Part shown: positions 1 to 7,501 of the stretch, in pieces
How positions within the stretch are numbered: position 1 is the stretch's first letter
Layout of the letters: each line of letters opens with the position of its first letter
NCBI GenBank assembly: GCA_016934215.1
Contig: JAFGTE010000008.1
Location: 1 to 35,032, forward strand
DNA length: 35,032 nt
Direction of reading: 5' to 3'
Source: Candidatus Peregrinibacteria bacterium
Lineage (GTDB): Bacteria; Patescibacteriota; Gracilibacteria; UM-FILTER-43-11
Made by a program: the position numbers and the translations under genes
Notes under the pieces: model-generated
Database searches by the model: none
What the model was told of the DNA's origin: nothing
What the model saw: only the letters and a program-made list of their open reading frames with translations

Positions 1-40
1 ACTCATTGCTCGATAGAAAGGGAGGCGGGTGGGGCAAACG

Positions 41-1267
41 TTAGTCTGTAGCCAGAATCTTTTCCAGATCATATACCTCCGGATTTTTCACGTATTTTCT
101 GGCGGCTTCGTAGTGTTTGGGTTTGAGGTAATGCAGATTTTCGAAGGCCAGCTGATAGTCCTGAGCATTCACGTCGACTAGCCGGATTTTTACTTTTCCT
201 GTTTTCGGATCCTCGATGTCTTTCAGATACAGGGGTTGGAATTCCCCGTTAGCTTTAGCGACGACAATACAGCCAGTGTGGCCGTCATCGTATAGTTTTT
301 TCACCCCCATACCCAGCATAGTGCAGTAATTCATGTCAAAGGCGGTGGGGTGGCAGGAACGGATTTCGTAACCCAACTCCACAGGCCGGCTTTTAACCGC
401 GAGCCCGATTTCTTTCAGTTTCTTCTGAAGTAAAATGTTAAAAATATGGGCTTTCGATACGGTGCCGAGTTCCGGATGGCCATGTTCGTCGTAGGTAAAC
501 TGGATGCCACAGTTCTTGATTTCATCTTCTTCCATGTAATGGAATACCCCCTCGCTCACCATGATGGCTCCATGGTTTACGTTGATGGTTTTTCTGACCA
601 AAATGGAGCCGATCATCATATGGATGATTTTTTTGAACGTGATTTTCTTGCCACGGAACATTTCAGGAATGATCACCAGAGGATAGTGACAGGCGGTTCC
701 TATGCCGTAGGCTAAATGTCCCGCTTCACGGCCCATAATCGATACCACAAACCAGTTGCCGCTGCTGCGTGCGTCTTCGTACACTGTCTGGGCGATCATA
801 GTTCCCTCATTTTTAGCTGTTTCGTAGCCAAAGGTTGGCAGTCTGTCAGGCAGGGGCAGGTCGTTATCAATTGTTTTCGGCACGTGGATGTTCTTGATAT
901 CGACTTTGTGTTCATTCAAAAATTTAGTGATGCGGTTAGCGGTGGAAGCGGTATCGTCGCCGCCAATGGTCACCAGCAGTTTGACATTGTGCTTTTCAAA
1001 AAAGTTCGTATTAAATTCAGAATCCTTGGGCTTGTAACGGCTCATGCGAAGCACACTTCCTCCACGGTTGTAAATGTAATCCGCATATTTAAAATCGAAC
1101 TCAACGAACTCAGGATTGTCGGTGAAGATCGTCTTTGTGCCCTCGTTAAAACCGATAACGCGCCAGTCTTCTTTTAAGAAAGACTTGGCAATCGAGCTGA
1201 TGACGGAATTGATTCCGGGAGCCGGGCCCCCGCTGCATAAAATTGCGACTGTCTTTGGTTCTGCCAT
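41..1267 (-). CDS. pfp: 6-phosphofructokinase, probably pyrophosphate-dependent
   Basis: Phosphorylates fructose 6-phosphate to fructose 1,6-bisphosphate in the cytoplasm. The 408-residue product has the PfkA fold signatures: a nucleotide/PPi loop CSGGPAPGIN at residues 11-20, GGDDT at 102-106, PKTIDNDLP at 130-138 and MGREAGHLA near 178-186. In ATP-PFKs the two diagnostic sites are normally GGDGS and PGTIDND. The Asp at 105 and Lys at 131 seen here are the residues known to mark PPi-using enzymes, so PPi is the likely phosphoryl donor. It is the last gene of a minus-strand run with fba and gap. Its ATG lies 10 bases after the gap stop, without a Shine-Dalgarno sequence. The 40 bases beyond its stop, to the window edge, show no feature. 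Confidence 0.93.
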   Translation of the reverse strand: MAEPKTVAILCSGGPAPGINSVISSIAKSFLKEDWRVIGFNEGTKTIFTDNPEFVEFDFKYADYIYNRGGSVLRMSRYKPKDSEFNTNFFEKHNVKLLVTIGGDDTASTANRITKFLNEHKVDIKNIHVPKTIDNDLPLPDRLPTFGYETAKNEGTMIAQTVYEDARSSGNWFVVSIMGREAGHLAYGIGTACHYPLVIIPEMFRGKKITFKKIIHMMIGSILVRKTINVNHGAIMVSEGVFHYMEEDEIKNCGIQFTYDEHGHPELGTVSKAHIFNILLQKKLKEIGLAVKSRPVELGYEIRSCHPTAFDMNYCTMLGMGVKKLYDDGHTGCIVVAKANGEFQPLYLKDIEDPKTGKVKIRLVDVNAQDYQLAFENLHYLKPKHYEAARKYVKNPEVYDLEKILATD

Positions 1268-1277
1268 GCTAATTAAG

Positions 1278-2279
1278 TTATTTGGTCATTAATTCCATCA
1301 TATCCACCAGTCGGTTGGCATAACCCCATTCGTTATCGTACCAGGTAATGAGTTTCAGATAGTGGTCATCCACGACTTTGGTAAGCTCCGTGTCAATAAT
1401 GCAGGAATGCGGGTTCGTCTTGAAGTCGATGGAAACGAGCGGTTCATCACAGTAATCAATAATGGATTCATAATAAGGATCCCGGGCTATCTGACGAAAA
1501 AAATCATTGATCTCATTTTCGGTCACCTTTTTTTCGAGGTGCATCACAATGTCGCAGACACTGCTGGTAGCAATGGGCACGCGATAAGCCATGCCGTCCA
1601 GTTTTCCTTTTAGTTCAGGAATGATCTGGGCGGTGGCTTTCACGGCGCCGGTGGTGGTGGGAATCACTGACTGTACGGCGCTGCGGCATCTACGCAGATC
1701 ACGACCGGAATTATCCAGCAGGTTCTGAGAATGGGTAAAAGAATGAATACTCGAAACAGAAGCATTTAAAATGCCCCACTTCTCATGAATCAGTTTGATG
1801 GGCGGAGCAATACAGTTCGTGGTACAGCTGGCGTTGGAAATGACTTGGTATTCTGGTTTGAGATCTTTTTCGTTCACGCCGATTACAAAAGTGGGAGTAT
1901 CGTCTTTCATGGGGGCGGACACTAGGACTTTTCCCACACCTGCCTCCAGATGTCTGGCGGCAATATCATATTTTTTGGCTTTCCCCGTACATTCCAGAAC
2001 CAAATCTATTTTTTGTTCTTTCCACGGTATTTCGCTGGCATCTTTGATGGCATAGCAACGGACTTTTTTGCCATCCACAATAATATTTTCTTCGTCGTAA
2101 CTAATGTCATTTGTCAGATTCCCGTGAAGTGAGTCGTATTTTAAAAGATGCGCACGCATTTTGTTGTCTTCGCTGCGTGCGTTGATGGCTACGACTTCCA
2201 TTCCGTTCTTCCGGGCGAGCAGGAGGCGGTGGACAATGCGTCCGATACGGCCGTAACCGTTAAGACCAATTTTGATCAT
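1278..2279 (-). CDS. gap: glyceraldehyde-3-phosphate dehydrogenase (type I)
   Basis: Converts glyceraldehyde 3-phosphate to 1,3-bisphosphoglycerate with a nicotinamide coenzyme. At 333 residues it has the normal family length. The Rossmann start is GLNGYGRIGR (5-14). The catalytic Cys is in the block SNASCTTNC, followed by the IHSF His region, the Arg-rich S-loop RDLRRCRSAVQS and the C-terminal WYDNEWGYANR. Where NAD enzymes usually have Asn-Asp after the second Rossmann strand, this protein reads N33-A34-R35. Loss of the Asp plus a nearby Arg is a known sign of relaxed or NADP preference, so coenzyme choice is open. It sits 21 bases after fba and 10 before pfp. Upstream of the ATG is a pyrimidine-rich CCCTCC rather than a ribosome-binding site. 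Confidence 0.96.
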   Translation of the reverse strand: MIKIGLNGYGRIGRIVHRLLLARKNGMEVVAINARSEDNKMRAHLLKYDSLHGNLTNDISYDEENIIVDGKKVRCYAIKDASEIPWKEQKIDLVLECTGKAKKYDIAARHLEAGVGKVLVSAPMKDDTPTFVIGVNEKDLKPEYQVISNASCTTNCIAPPIKLIHEKWGILNASVSSIHSFTHSQNLLDNSGRDLRRCRSAVQSVIPTTTGAVKATAQIIPELKGKLDGMAYRVPIATSSVCDIVMHLEKKVTENEINDFFRQIARDPYYESIIDYCDEPLVSIDFKTNPHSCIIDTELTKVVDDHYLKLITWYDNEWGYANRLVDMMELMTK

Positions 2280-2300
2280 ATGGGTTGGAGGGTTATTTAA

Positions 2301-3236
2301 TTAAATATGATTCACATTCCCCAGAATTTCCAGCTTGTGTATCACCATCTGTCTGACAGCTTCGCGGGCCGGGCCCAGATATTTGCGGGGATCAAAGTTC
2401 TCAGGTTTTTCAGCAAAGGCTTTTCGGATGACGCCGGTCATAGCCAGACGGATATCAGAATCGATATTAACCTTACACACACCCATTTTGGCAGCCCGGC
2501 TGATCATTTCTTCCGGCACGCCTTTGGCGTTGGGCAGGTGTCCGCCGTACTGATTGCACATCTCCACAAATTCAGGAATCACGCTGGAGGCGCCGTGCAG
2601 AACAAGCGGGTAGCCGGCCAGCGCTTTGGTGATCTCTTCCAGTCTTTCAAAGTCTAGTTTGGGTTCGCCTTTGGTGAATTTGTAGGCGCCATGACTGGTT
2701 CCAATGGCAACCGCCAGGGAATCGCAACCGGTACGTTCCACAAATTCCACGGCCTGTTTGGGGTCGGTATAAATTCCCTCACCCATCTTGCCGCCTTCTC
2801 CTTCGTCAAACTGTTCACCGATTAATTGGCCAAGTTCAGCTTCCACCACCACTCCTTTGGCGTGTGCGTAATCCACTACCTCTTTGGTTTTACGGATGTT
2901 TTCTTCATAAGGATCATGAGAGGCATCGATCATAACGGAAGTATAGCCTCCATCGATGGCTGCTTTGCAAAGTTCAAAGTCCGGTCCATGGTCCAGATGC
3001 ATGGCAACAGGAATATCCGGAAATTCTTCCATAGCCGCTTCAATCAGTCTGGTCAGATAAAGCGGATTCGCGTATTCGCGGGCGCCTTTTGAAATCTGCA
3101 GGATGACAGGAGATCTTTTTTCGTTACAGGCCTGCATGATGCCCTGCACGATCTCCATGTTATTTACGTTAAAAGCTCCAATGGCATAGCCGCCTTCATA
3201 GGCTTTTTTAAACATGTCTTTAGTATCGACAAACAT
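2301..3236 (-). CDS. fba: class II fructose-bisphosphate aldolase
   Basis: Cleaves fructose 1,6-bisphosphate to dihydroxyacetone phosphate and glyceraldehyde 3-phosphate using a divalent metal. The 311-residue protein shows the class II markers: HLDHG at 80-84 (metal ligand His83), the acidic loop VEAELGQLIG, the glycine-rich loop with GTSHGAYK, the second His in LHGASS and the phosphate-binding NIDSDIR. It belongs to the shorter gatY/FbaA-like group. It is the second gene of the minus-strand glycolytic run, 33 bases downstream of lemA and upstream of gap, matching consecutive steps of lower glycolysis. The ATG is preceded by CCCTCTTTTTT and has no Shine-Dalgarno sequence. Confidence 0.96.
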   Translation of the reverse strand: MFVDTKDMFKKAYEGGYAIGAFNVNNMEIVQGIMQACNEKRSPVILQISKGAREYANPLYLTRLIEAAMEEFPDIPVAMHLDHGPDFELCKAAIDGGYTSVMIDASHDPYEENIRKTKEVVDYAHAKGVVVEAELGQLIGEQFDEGEGGKMGEGIYTDPKQAVEFVERTGCDSLAVAIGTSHGAYKFTKGEPKLDFERLEEITKALAGYPLVLHGASSVIPEFVEMCNQYGGHLPNAKGVPEEMISRAAKMGVCKVNIDSDIRLAMTGVIRKAFAEKPENFDPRKYLGPAREAVRQMVIHKLEILGNVNHI

Positions 3237-3269
3237 AAAAAAGAGGGTTAATGATTTATTGCGGTAGTT

Positions 3270-4016
3270 TTATTGTTCTGCTTTCTTTTCTTCCTCCTCT
3301 GCCGGCTTTTCTTCTTTTTTGGGTTCCTCCACCGGTGCTGTAGGTGCGGGAGCTTCTTCTATTGGGAGTGAGGGTGTTTCTTCTTCCTTTTTCTCCTCTT
3401 CTTTCTTCGGAGCTTCTTCAACAGGTGCAGCAGGGGCAGCAACAGGAACGGGCTCTTTTTTCTCAAAAGAAACCTTCACGACCTCCTTCTGCTTTTCATC
3501 TTCTACTTCAAAGAATTCCTTAACTTCAAACTTGAACATGCCGGCCACAATATTGTTGGGGAATTGCTGGAGTTTGGTGTTGTAATCGCGGACTGTGCCG
3601 TTGTAAAAACGTCTGGCGGCCTGAATTTTATCTTCGGTATCAACCAATTCGTTCTGAAGCTGCATAAAGTTCTCATTGGCTTTCAGTTCCGGATAATTTT
3701 CAGCCACGGCAAACAAAGATTTTAAAGCGCCGCTCAGCATGTCTTCGGCCTTGGCCTGCTCTTTCAGGTTTCCGGCATTGATGGCATTACTGCGGGCTTC
3801 GGTTACTTTAGTAAAAACTCCCTCTTCGTGTTCCGCGTAACCCTTTACGGTTTCAACGATGTTCGGAATTAAGTTGTATCTTCTTTTTAACTGTACATCA
3901 ATATCAGACCAGGCTTCGTCAGCGTGGTTCCGCATTTTGACCAGTTTGTTGTAAATACTTACCGTAAAAACGACAACGACGATAATGGCAACTGTTAGGA
4001 TCATAAATGGAGACAT
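3270..4016 (-). CDS. lemA: LemA family membrane protein with acidic Pro/Glu/Lys tail
   Basis: The LemA family consists of single-span membrane proteins with an alpha-helical extracytoplasmic bundle; the biochemical role is unresolved. Residues about 4-22 form the membrane span. The family block follows: YNKLVKMRNHADEAWSDIDV, then RRYNLIPNIVETVKGYAEHE and the helical repeat ending in YNTKLQQFPNNIVAGMF. From about residue 185 the protein continues with a low-complexity tail rich in Pro, Ala, Glu and Lys, which typical LemA proteins of roughly 185 residues lack. It heads the minus-strand operon with fba, gap and pfp. That association may reflect only shared expression. The upstream region carries a possible promoter that overlaps the promoter of the divergent gene at 4144. 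Confidence 0.9.
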   Translation of the reverse strand: MSPFMILTVAIIVVVVFTVSIYNKLVKMRNHADEAWSDIDVQLKRRYNLIPNIVETVKGYAEHEEGVFTKVTEARSNAINAGNLKEQAKAEDMLSGALKSLFAVAENYPELKANENFMQLQNELVDTEDKIQAARRFYNGTVRDYNTKLQQFPNNIVAGMFKFEVKEFFEVEDEKQKEVVKVSFEKKEPVPVAAPAAPVEEAPKKEEEKKEEETPSLPIEEAPAPTAPVEEPKKEEKPAEEEEKKAEQ

Positions 4017-4077
4017 GACATTTGGTTTTAGAATATAGTGCCTCTAATTTACCACGAAAAATGAGGGTAGGAAATGC

Positions 4078-4106
4078 TTGCGCACAATTTGTTCTTATTG
4101 TATTAT
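4078..4106 (+). promoter_or_regulatory. candidate sigma-70 promoter for the gene at 4144
   Basis: TTGCGC at 4078-4083, a 17-base spacer and TATTAT at 4101-4106 give a plausible promoter about 38 bases before the ATG at 4144. It is judged only from consensus match and position. Confidence 0.45.
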
Positions 4107-4128
4107 CAGCACCTTTTTTAGTTGCCAA
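4100..4128 (-). promoter_or_regulatory. candidate promoter for the lemA-fba-gap-pfp operon
   Basis: Reading the minus strand, TTGGCA (4128-4123), a 17-base spacer and TAATAC (4105-4100) form a plausible promoter. Its -10 element nearly coincides with the -10 of the divergent plus-strand promoter, so the two could not be occupied at once if both are real. Confidence 0.35.
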
Positions 4129-4143
4129 TAAATCCACGTCAAT

Positions 4144-4884
4144 ATGTCTAAGGGAAAAGCAAAAAGAATTCGTTCTTTAGAAGCAGACTATCAAAGTATG
4201 ATGTTCGACTTGAATAGAGTGGGTGGTGGAGTGCCAAATTTAAGAGATACTCTCAGGGGGCTAGTAGTTACAGTTGATAATAGTAGCCCCGAAGAAAAGC
4301 GAGCTAAGTTTTTTGAGAGCTTAATGGCTAATGCTGGCCGAATTACTGGTGCGGTGGACTCGAAAGGAAATACAGTTCCCGGTCGATTTAAGATAGCGCC
4401 TATTTCAAAAAACAAGGGGATTGAGGGTCTGTTAATGTTGTTTTTTTCAAGAGAATTTGTAGAACTGGAAAGACAAGCCGTGGCTACGAGGGCTAAAATT
4501 ATGACTTTAAAACGTGGTTTGACTATAAGACAAATCGAACCTGTTGGTGATAAAGTGCCGGTAACAGATCGGAATTTGCATCCTGTAGGAACTGAAACTA
4601 GTTGGATGGGTGTCATTGAGAGGGTTTCTATTTTGCACAGAAGGCAATGTATTCAGCTCTTTAATGGGGCAAACCAAGAGGAAGTAAATAATGGGAATTA
4701 TACTGCATGGAAGATTCAACCTGAACTATTGGAATCTATGCCTGATATAGCTGAACAATCTTTTCCTGATCCAGCTGAGATTGTGACTTATATGGGTGAG
4801 CTCGAAGTGCAGGGTGAACGCATGAAACAACTCATTGCAGTAGCACATGATGAAAAACTTAGTGTGGGTCACACTCTTCAGTAG
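4144..4884 (+). CDS. hypothetical protein, unrecognised family
   Basis: I do not recognise this 246-residue protein. It has no signal peptide and no membrane span. The first 40 residues are basic and then helical (start MSKGKAKRIRSLEADYQSMM). A middle part has predicted strands around VPGRFKIAPISKNKGIEGLL, and a further section carries the stretch ILHRRQCIQLFNGANQEE. It ends in an acidic helical segment. Arg codons include several AGA/AGG, and the gene reads as more A/T-rich than the glycolytic neighbours, which could mean a recent arrival; this was not measured. It stands alone between a divergent operon and a convergent epimerase whose stop is 8 bases away. It has its own candidate promoter. 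The start is ATG without a Shine-Dalgarno sequence. Confidence 0.75.
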   Translation: MSKGKAKRIRSLEADYQSMMFDLNRVGGGVPNLRDTLRGLVVTVDNSSPEEKRAKFFESLMANAGRITGAVDSKGNTVPGRFKIAPISKNKGIEGLLMLFFSREFVELERQAVATRAKIMTLKRGLTIRQIEPVGDKVPVTDRNLHPVGTETSWMGVIERVSILHRRQCIQLFNGANQEEVNNGNYTAWKIQPELLESMPDIAEQSFPDPAEIVTYMGELEVQGERMKQLIAVAHDEKLSVGHTLQ

Positions 4885-4892
4885 CTGATGTG

Positions 4893-5855
4893 CTATCGCA
4901 GTTTATCCGAGCTTGTTTGACGAATTCGGTCTATTTTTACGTTTTCCACTTGTTCTTTGATGCCGTCTTCCAGTTTAATTTTCGGTTCATAGCCCAGCAC
5001 TTCTTTGATTTTGCTGATGTCCGCCCATTGGCCTTTGACATAGCCTTCTTTTACCGGATTTTCGATGTACTTGGCTTGGATGCCATTTCCGAAAGCTTTT
5101 TCCAGGGCTTCAGCGATTTCATTTAATGAGGTGGCGCGGCCGGTGCCGATATTGAAAACATCAGCGCCAAATTTTTTGTTGGTTTCAATGGCTAAAGTAA
5201 TGCCTTGTACCACGTCACGCACATTGGTGAAGTCGCGGGTTTGCTCGCCATCCCCATAAATTACCGGCTGAAGGCCTCTGGCCATATCCCAGCAAAACTG
5301 GCTGATCAGATTGGCAAATTCACCCTTAGCTTCTTCATGGGGTCCGTACACACTCATAAACCGAAAGCCGATGATATCCATTTCGGGATAAACTTTGTTA
5401 TAGCAGGCACCGGCGTGTTCGTACAATTCTTTGGTAACCGCATAATGATTGAGAGGAGTGACGTGCTGGTCTTCTGTCAGAGGCAGGGGGTTATTTCCAT
5501 ACAGTGAACTGGTTGAGGCATAAATGACTTTCTTCGTCCCGTTTTTACGGGCCCATTCCAGAACGGTCAGAAAAGATTCCACCGAATTCACATAGCCTTT
5601 CACCAGGCCATTACCCATAAACATCGGAGCGCTGGAAGTACCGGCCAGATGTACTACAAAATCGACGGGTCCCGCTTTATCCAGGTCTTCTGTTTTGCAG
5701 GCATCTCCTTTAATAAACTTAATACCTTTGTCCAGATTTGCTTCGTCACCTAAAAATAAGTTATCAAGTGCGATCACTTCATATTTGTCTTTGCACAGAT
5801 TACAGAAGTTGGAACCGATAAATCCGGCGCCGCCTGTGACAAGTACTTTTTTCAT
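4893..5855 (-). CDS. NAD-dependent epimerase/dehydratase (UDP-sugar epimerase-like)
   Basis: Extended short-chain dehydrogenase, probably acting on a nucleotide sugar for cell-surface polysaccharide. The 320-residue protein begins with the NAD-binding motif VTGGAGFIGSNF (residues 6-17). It has the DNLFLG block that binds the adenosine ribose, HLAG near 68-71, the catalytic Ser region YASTSSLYG, and the catalytic Tyr-Lys pair in YAVTK. Further on are RFMSVYGP and the substrate-side NVRDVVQG and FNIGTG motifs. The pattern matches GalE/WbpP-type 4-epimerases and related dehydratases; substrate cannot be assigned from sequence alone. The last 15 or so residues form a charged extension. It is a single gene with a candidate promoter upstream, convergent with the gene at 4144. 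Confidence 0.88.
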   Translation of the reverse strand: MKKVLVTGGAGFIGSNFCNLCKDKYEVIALDNLFLGDEANLDKGIKFIKGDACKTEDLDKAGPVDFVVHLAGTSSAPMFMGNGLVKGYVNSVESFLTVLEWARKNGTKKVIYASTSSLYGNNPLPLTEDQHVTPLNHYAVTKELYEHAGACYNKVYPEMDIIGFRFMSVYGPHEEAKGEFANLISQFCWDMARGLQPVIYGDGEQTRDFTNVRDVVQGITLAIETNKKFGADVFNIGTGRATSLNEIAEALEKAFGNGIQAKYIENPVKEGYVKGQWADISKIKEVLGYEPKIKLEDGIKEQVENVKIDRIRQTSSDKLR

Positions 5856-5884
5856 TTGTTTAAATTACCTTAGTAGGTGGCGTT

Positions 5885-5914
5885 ATTTTACTACACTCCT
5901 TGTTGAATGACCAA
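5885..5914 (-). promoter_or_regulatory. candidate promoter for the epimerase gene
   Basis: On the minus strand, TTGGTC (5914-5909), an 18-base spacer and TAAAAT (5890-5885) lie about 30 bases upstream of the ATG at 5855. The match is moderate. Confidence 0.3.
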
Positions 5915-5949
5915 CGCTTGATCTGTCACCCCCCTCCCTTTCAGAGCAG

Positions 5950-5986
5950 TATACAAATTAATGTCTTTTAAATGTCTATTTGTATA
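5950..5986. repeat. inverted repeat TATACAAAT / ATTTGTATA enclosing two AATGTCT copies
   Basis: A perfect 9-base inverted repeat occupies 5950-5958 and 5978-5986. The 19-base interior contains AATGTCT twice in direct orientation. It lies between the divergent epimerase gene and the small ribbon-helix-helix gene, so it may be an operator. TGTATA recurs in the two tandem units at 6057-6124. Confidence 0.5.
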
Positions 5987-5999
5987 AGGGGTTTTTTGG

Positions 6000-6021
6000 A
6001 TATGGCTTAATTAAGCCATAT
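6000..6021. promoter_or_regulatory. perfect 22-base palindrome, possible operator
   Basis: ATATGGCTTAA is followed directly by its reverse complement TTAAGCCATAT with no spacer. A run of eight T follows at 6026-6033, so the form resembles a terminator. However, no gene reads into it on the plus strand, which favours a protein-binding site for the adjacent regulator gene at 6146. Confidence 0.5.
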
Positions 6022-6056
6022 AAAGTTTTTTTTATGAGAAAATTAACATTACAGAG

Positions 6057-6124
6057 ACATCAATATGTATACATAGTTTTTCACGTGTAGACATCAGTGT
6101 GTATAATGAGCTTTTCACGCATAT
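6057..6124 (+). repeat. two tandem 34-base direct repeats upstream of the RHH gene
   Basis: Units 6057-6090 and 6091-6124 match at about 25 of 34 positions. Both begin ACATCA and share TTTTCACG near the end. The second unit contains TATAAT at 6102-6107, a good -10 element about 39 bases before the ATG at 6146. The first contains TATACA in the corresponding place. They may be operator copies overlapping the promoter of the downstream gene. Confidence 0.5.
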
Positions 6125-6145
6125 CCTAATAACCCACGATATATT

Positions 6146-6430
6146 ATGAAAAAGTATAAACAATTTACCGTTCGCATAGAGGTCTCATTTTATGAACAGG
6201 CGAAATGGAAAGCGAGTAAGCTTGGCCTTCCGCTGGCTACTTTAGTCAAAGTTTTTTTAAAAGCAATGTGCACCCAGAGAGGAGTCGGTTTTTACATCGG
6301 TGATGGCGATCTGGCGCAGCTTTTTAACCGCTGGATGGATAAAAAGCAGTTTGAGAAAATGCGCGGTGGACGTGTGACAATAATCGGACCGAGGTTAAAA
6401 GACATTTTTGAGCTTTCGGATTTAAAATAA
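6146..6430 (+). CDS. small ribbon-helix-helix DNA-binding protein
   Basis: A 94-residue cytoplasmic protein. The first 45 residues fit a ribbon-helix-helix (MetJ/Arc) domain: a beta strand KQFTVRIEVS at 5-14, a helix through EQAKWKASKLG, and a second helix LATLVKVFLKAM after the Gly-Leu-Pro turn. This is the same arrangement as RelB/DinJ-type antitoxins and related repressors. The remaining residues are charged and contain no recognised toxin-binding motif. No toxin gene is adjacent; the next gene is ftsQ, 55 bases on. The upstream region has a palindrome, an inverted repeat and two tandem repeats, which fits a dimeric RHH protein that controls its own promoter. That regulatory role is inferred. 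The start ATG has no Shine-Dalgarno sequence. Confidence 0.75.
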   Translation: MKKYKQFTVRIEVSFYEQAKWKASKLGLPLATLVKVFLKAMCTQRGVGFYIGDGDLAQLFNRWMDKKQFEKMRGGRVTIIGPRLKDIFELSDLK

Positions 6431-6485
6431 TTTTTGCGGCAAATCGTTGGACATCAGTCATTGGTCATTGGTAAATTGATATCGC

Positions 6486-7496
6486 ATGATTTTTAGAAGA
6501 AAAAGACCAAAACGGCTCTATTACCCCACGCGATCCAGCTGGTACCGCAAGCCCCGGAAGGAACGCTTAAGTGTGCGAACTTCCCGCAAGATTTTTTCGC
6601 ATAATATCCGGACCCATGTGACTCATTTTCTTAAGAATTTTCTGCTTTATATCGTTATCGGCGTAATATTTATCGGGCTGCTCCTTTTTCTGTTTTTTTC
6701 CAGCCGTTTTACGATCAGTAAAATCGAAATTGCCAGAGCGGATCTGCATATCGATAGTTCCGTTGTCAGTAACATGCTTGCGCCTTATAAGGGCAATAGT
6801 ATTTTTACCTTTTCCAAAACGAAAGTCAGCAATCAAATTAAAGAAGCTTATCCGGAATTTGCCCGGGTCGAAATCAAAAAGTTACTGCCCAACACAATAA
6901 AAGTTGAATTGGAAACACATGAAATCGTCGCCAATATCAAAGCTTATTATGTCCTTCCTAAAGTTGAGCCTGAATTGACGGAGGAAGAAGAAAAGATGTT
7001 AGAGATTACGGAAGCTTTAAAAACAGCTTTTGATTTGGAGGCCGAAGTAAAGACTGATGAAAAAGAACAAGTGGTACCTATTGAACAAAAAGCACTGCTC
7101 AATCGAATTGGCCAGGCTATTTTTGATCGGGAAGAAGATCTTCAGCTGATGACCATCACCATTGATGGTCTCTCACAGCCTTTGGAAGATCGTGCGATTG
7201 TTATTCCGACCCCGTATATGGATATCATTTCGAATTGCATCAAATATTTTACCAATGTGATGCAGATGGAAATAAAATCGATTCATTATCTGCCTGTTGC
7301 CAGAGAAATTCATTTAACCACGGAAGGTAATTTAGTGCTCTGGCTCAGTATTGAAAAGGGGTATAAAGAGCAAATTGATAAACTTCATACTATTTATAAA
7401 GTGGCCGAACTCGATAAAGAGGATCTTGCATATATTGACCTAAGGGTCAAAGAAAAGATAATCTATTGTCCTCGCGGAGCTCAATGTGACCGATAA
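6486..7496 (+). CDS. ftsQ: cell division protein FtsQ/DivIB
   Basis: Bitopic divisome protein that links FtsB/FtsL to the septal peptidoglycan synthase. The 336-residue protein starts with a strongly basic cytoplasmic tail (residues 1-45), followed by one membrane span (about 52-71). An extracytoplasmic POTRA domain (about 75-145) begins FTISKIEIARA and includes the PNTIKVELETHEIVA strand typical of FtsQ. A Glu/Lys-rich insertion (about 160-200) separates it from the FtsQ beta domain, which ends with the family block YIDLRVKEKIIYC. It is followed by a D-Ala-D-Ala carboxypeptidase gene 5 bases later, so the two are probably co-transcribed. Its partner ftsB is not adjacent but lies at 16774. 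Confidence 0.88.
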   Translation: MIFRRKRPKRLYYPTRSSWYRKPRKERLSVRTSRKIFSHNIRTHVTHFLKNFLLYIVIGVIFIGLLLFLFFSSRFTISKIEIARADLHIDSSVVSNMLAPYKGNSIFTFSKTKVSNQIKEAYPEFARVEIKKLLPNTIKVELETHEIVANIKAYYVLPKVEPELTEEEEKMLEITEALKTAFDLEAEVKTDEKEQVVPIEQKALLNRIGQAIFDREEDLQLMTITIDGLSQPLEDRAIVIPTPYMDIISNCIKYFTNVMQMEIKSIHYLPVAREIHLTTEGNLVLWLSIEKGYKEQIDKLHTIYKVAELDKEDLAYIDLRVKEKIIYCPRGAQCDR

Positions 7497-7501
7497 CCCA
7501 T

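Noticed and set aside
446-1177. Two plus-strand frames opposite the phosphofructokinase
   Set aside because: The minus-strand frame is a complete, motif-rich enzyme; the plus-strand frames are its complements.
6000-6033. Palindrome plus T-run as an intrinsic terminator
   Set aside because: No gene is transcribed into it in the required direction, and the stem is A/T-rich.
6057-6124. CRISPR-like or larger tandem array
   Set aside because: There are only two imperfect adjacent 34-base copies, with no spacers and no cas genes.
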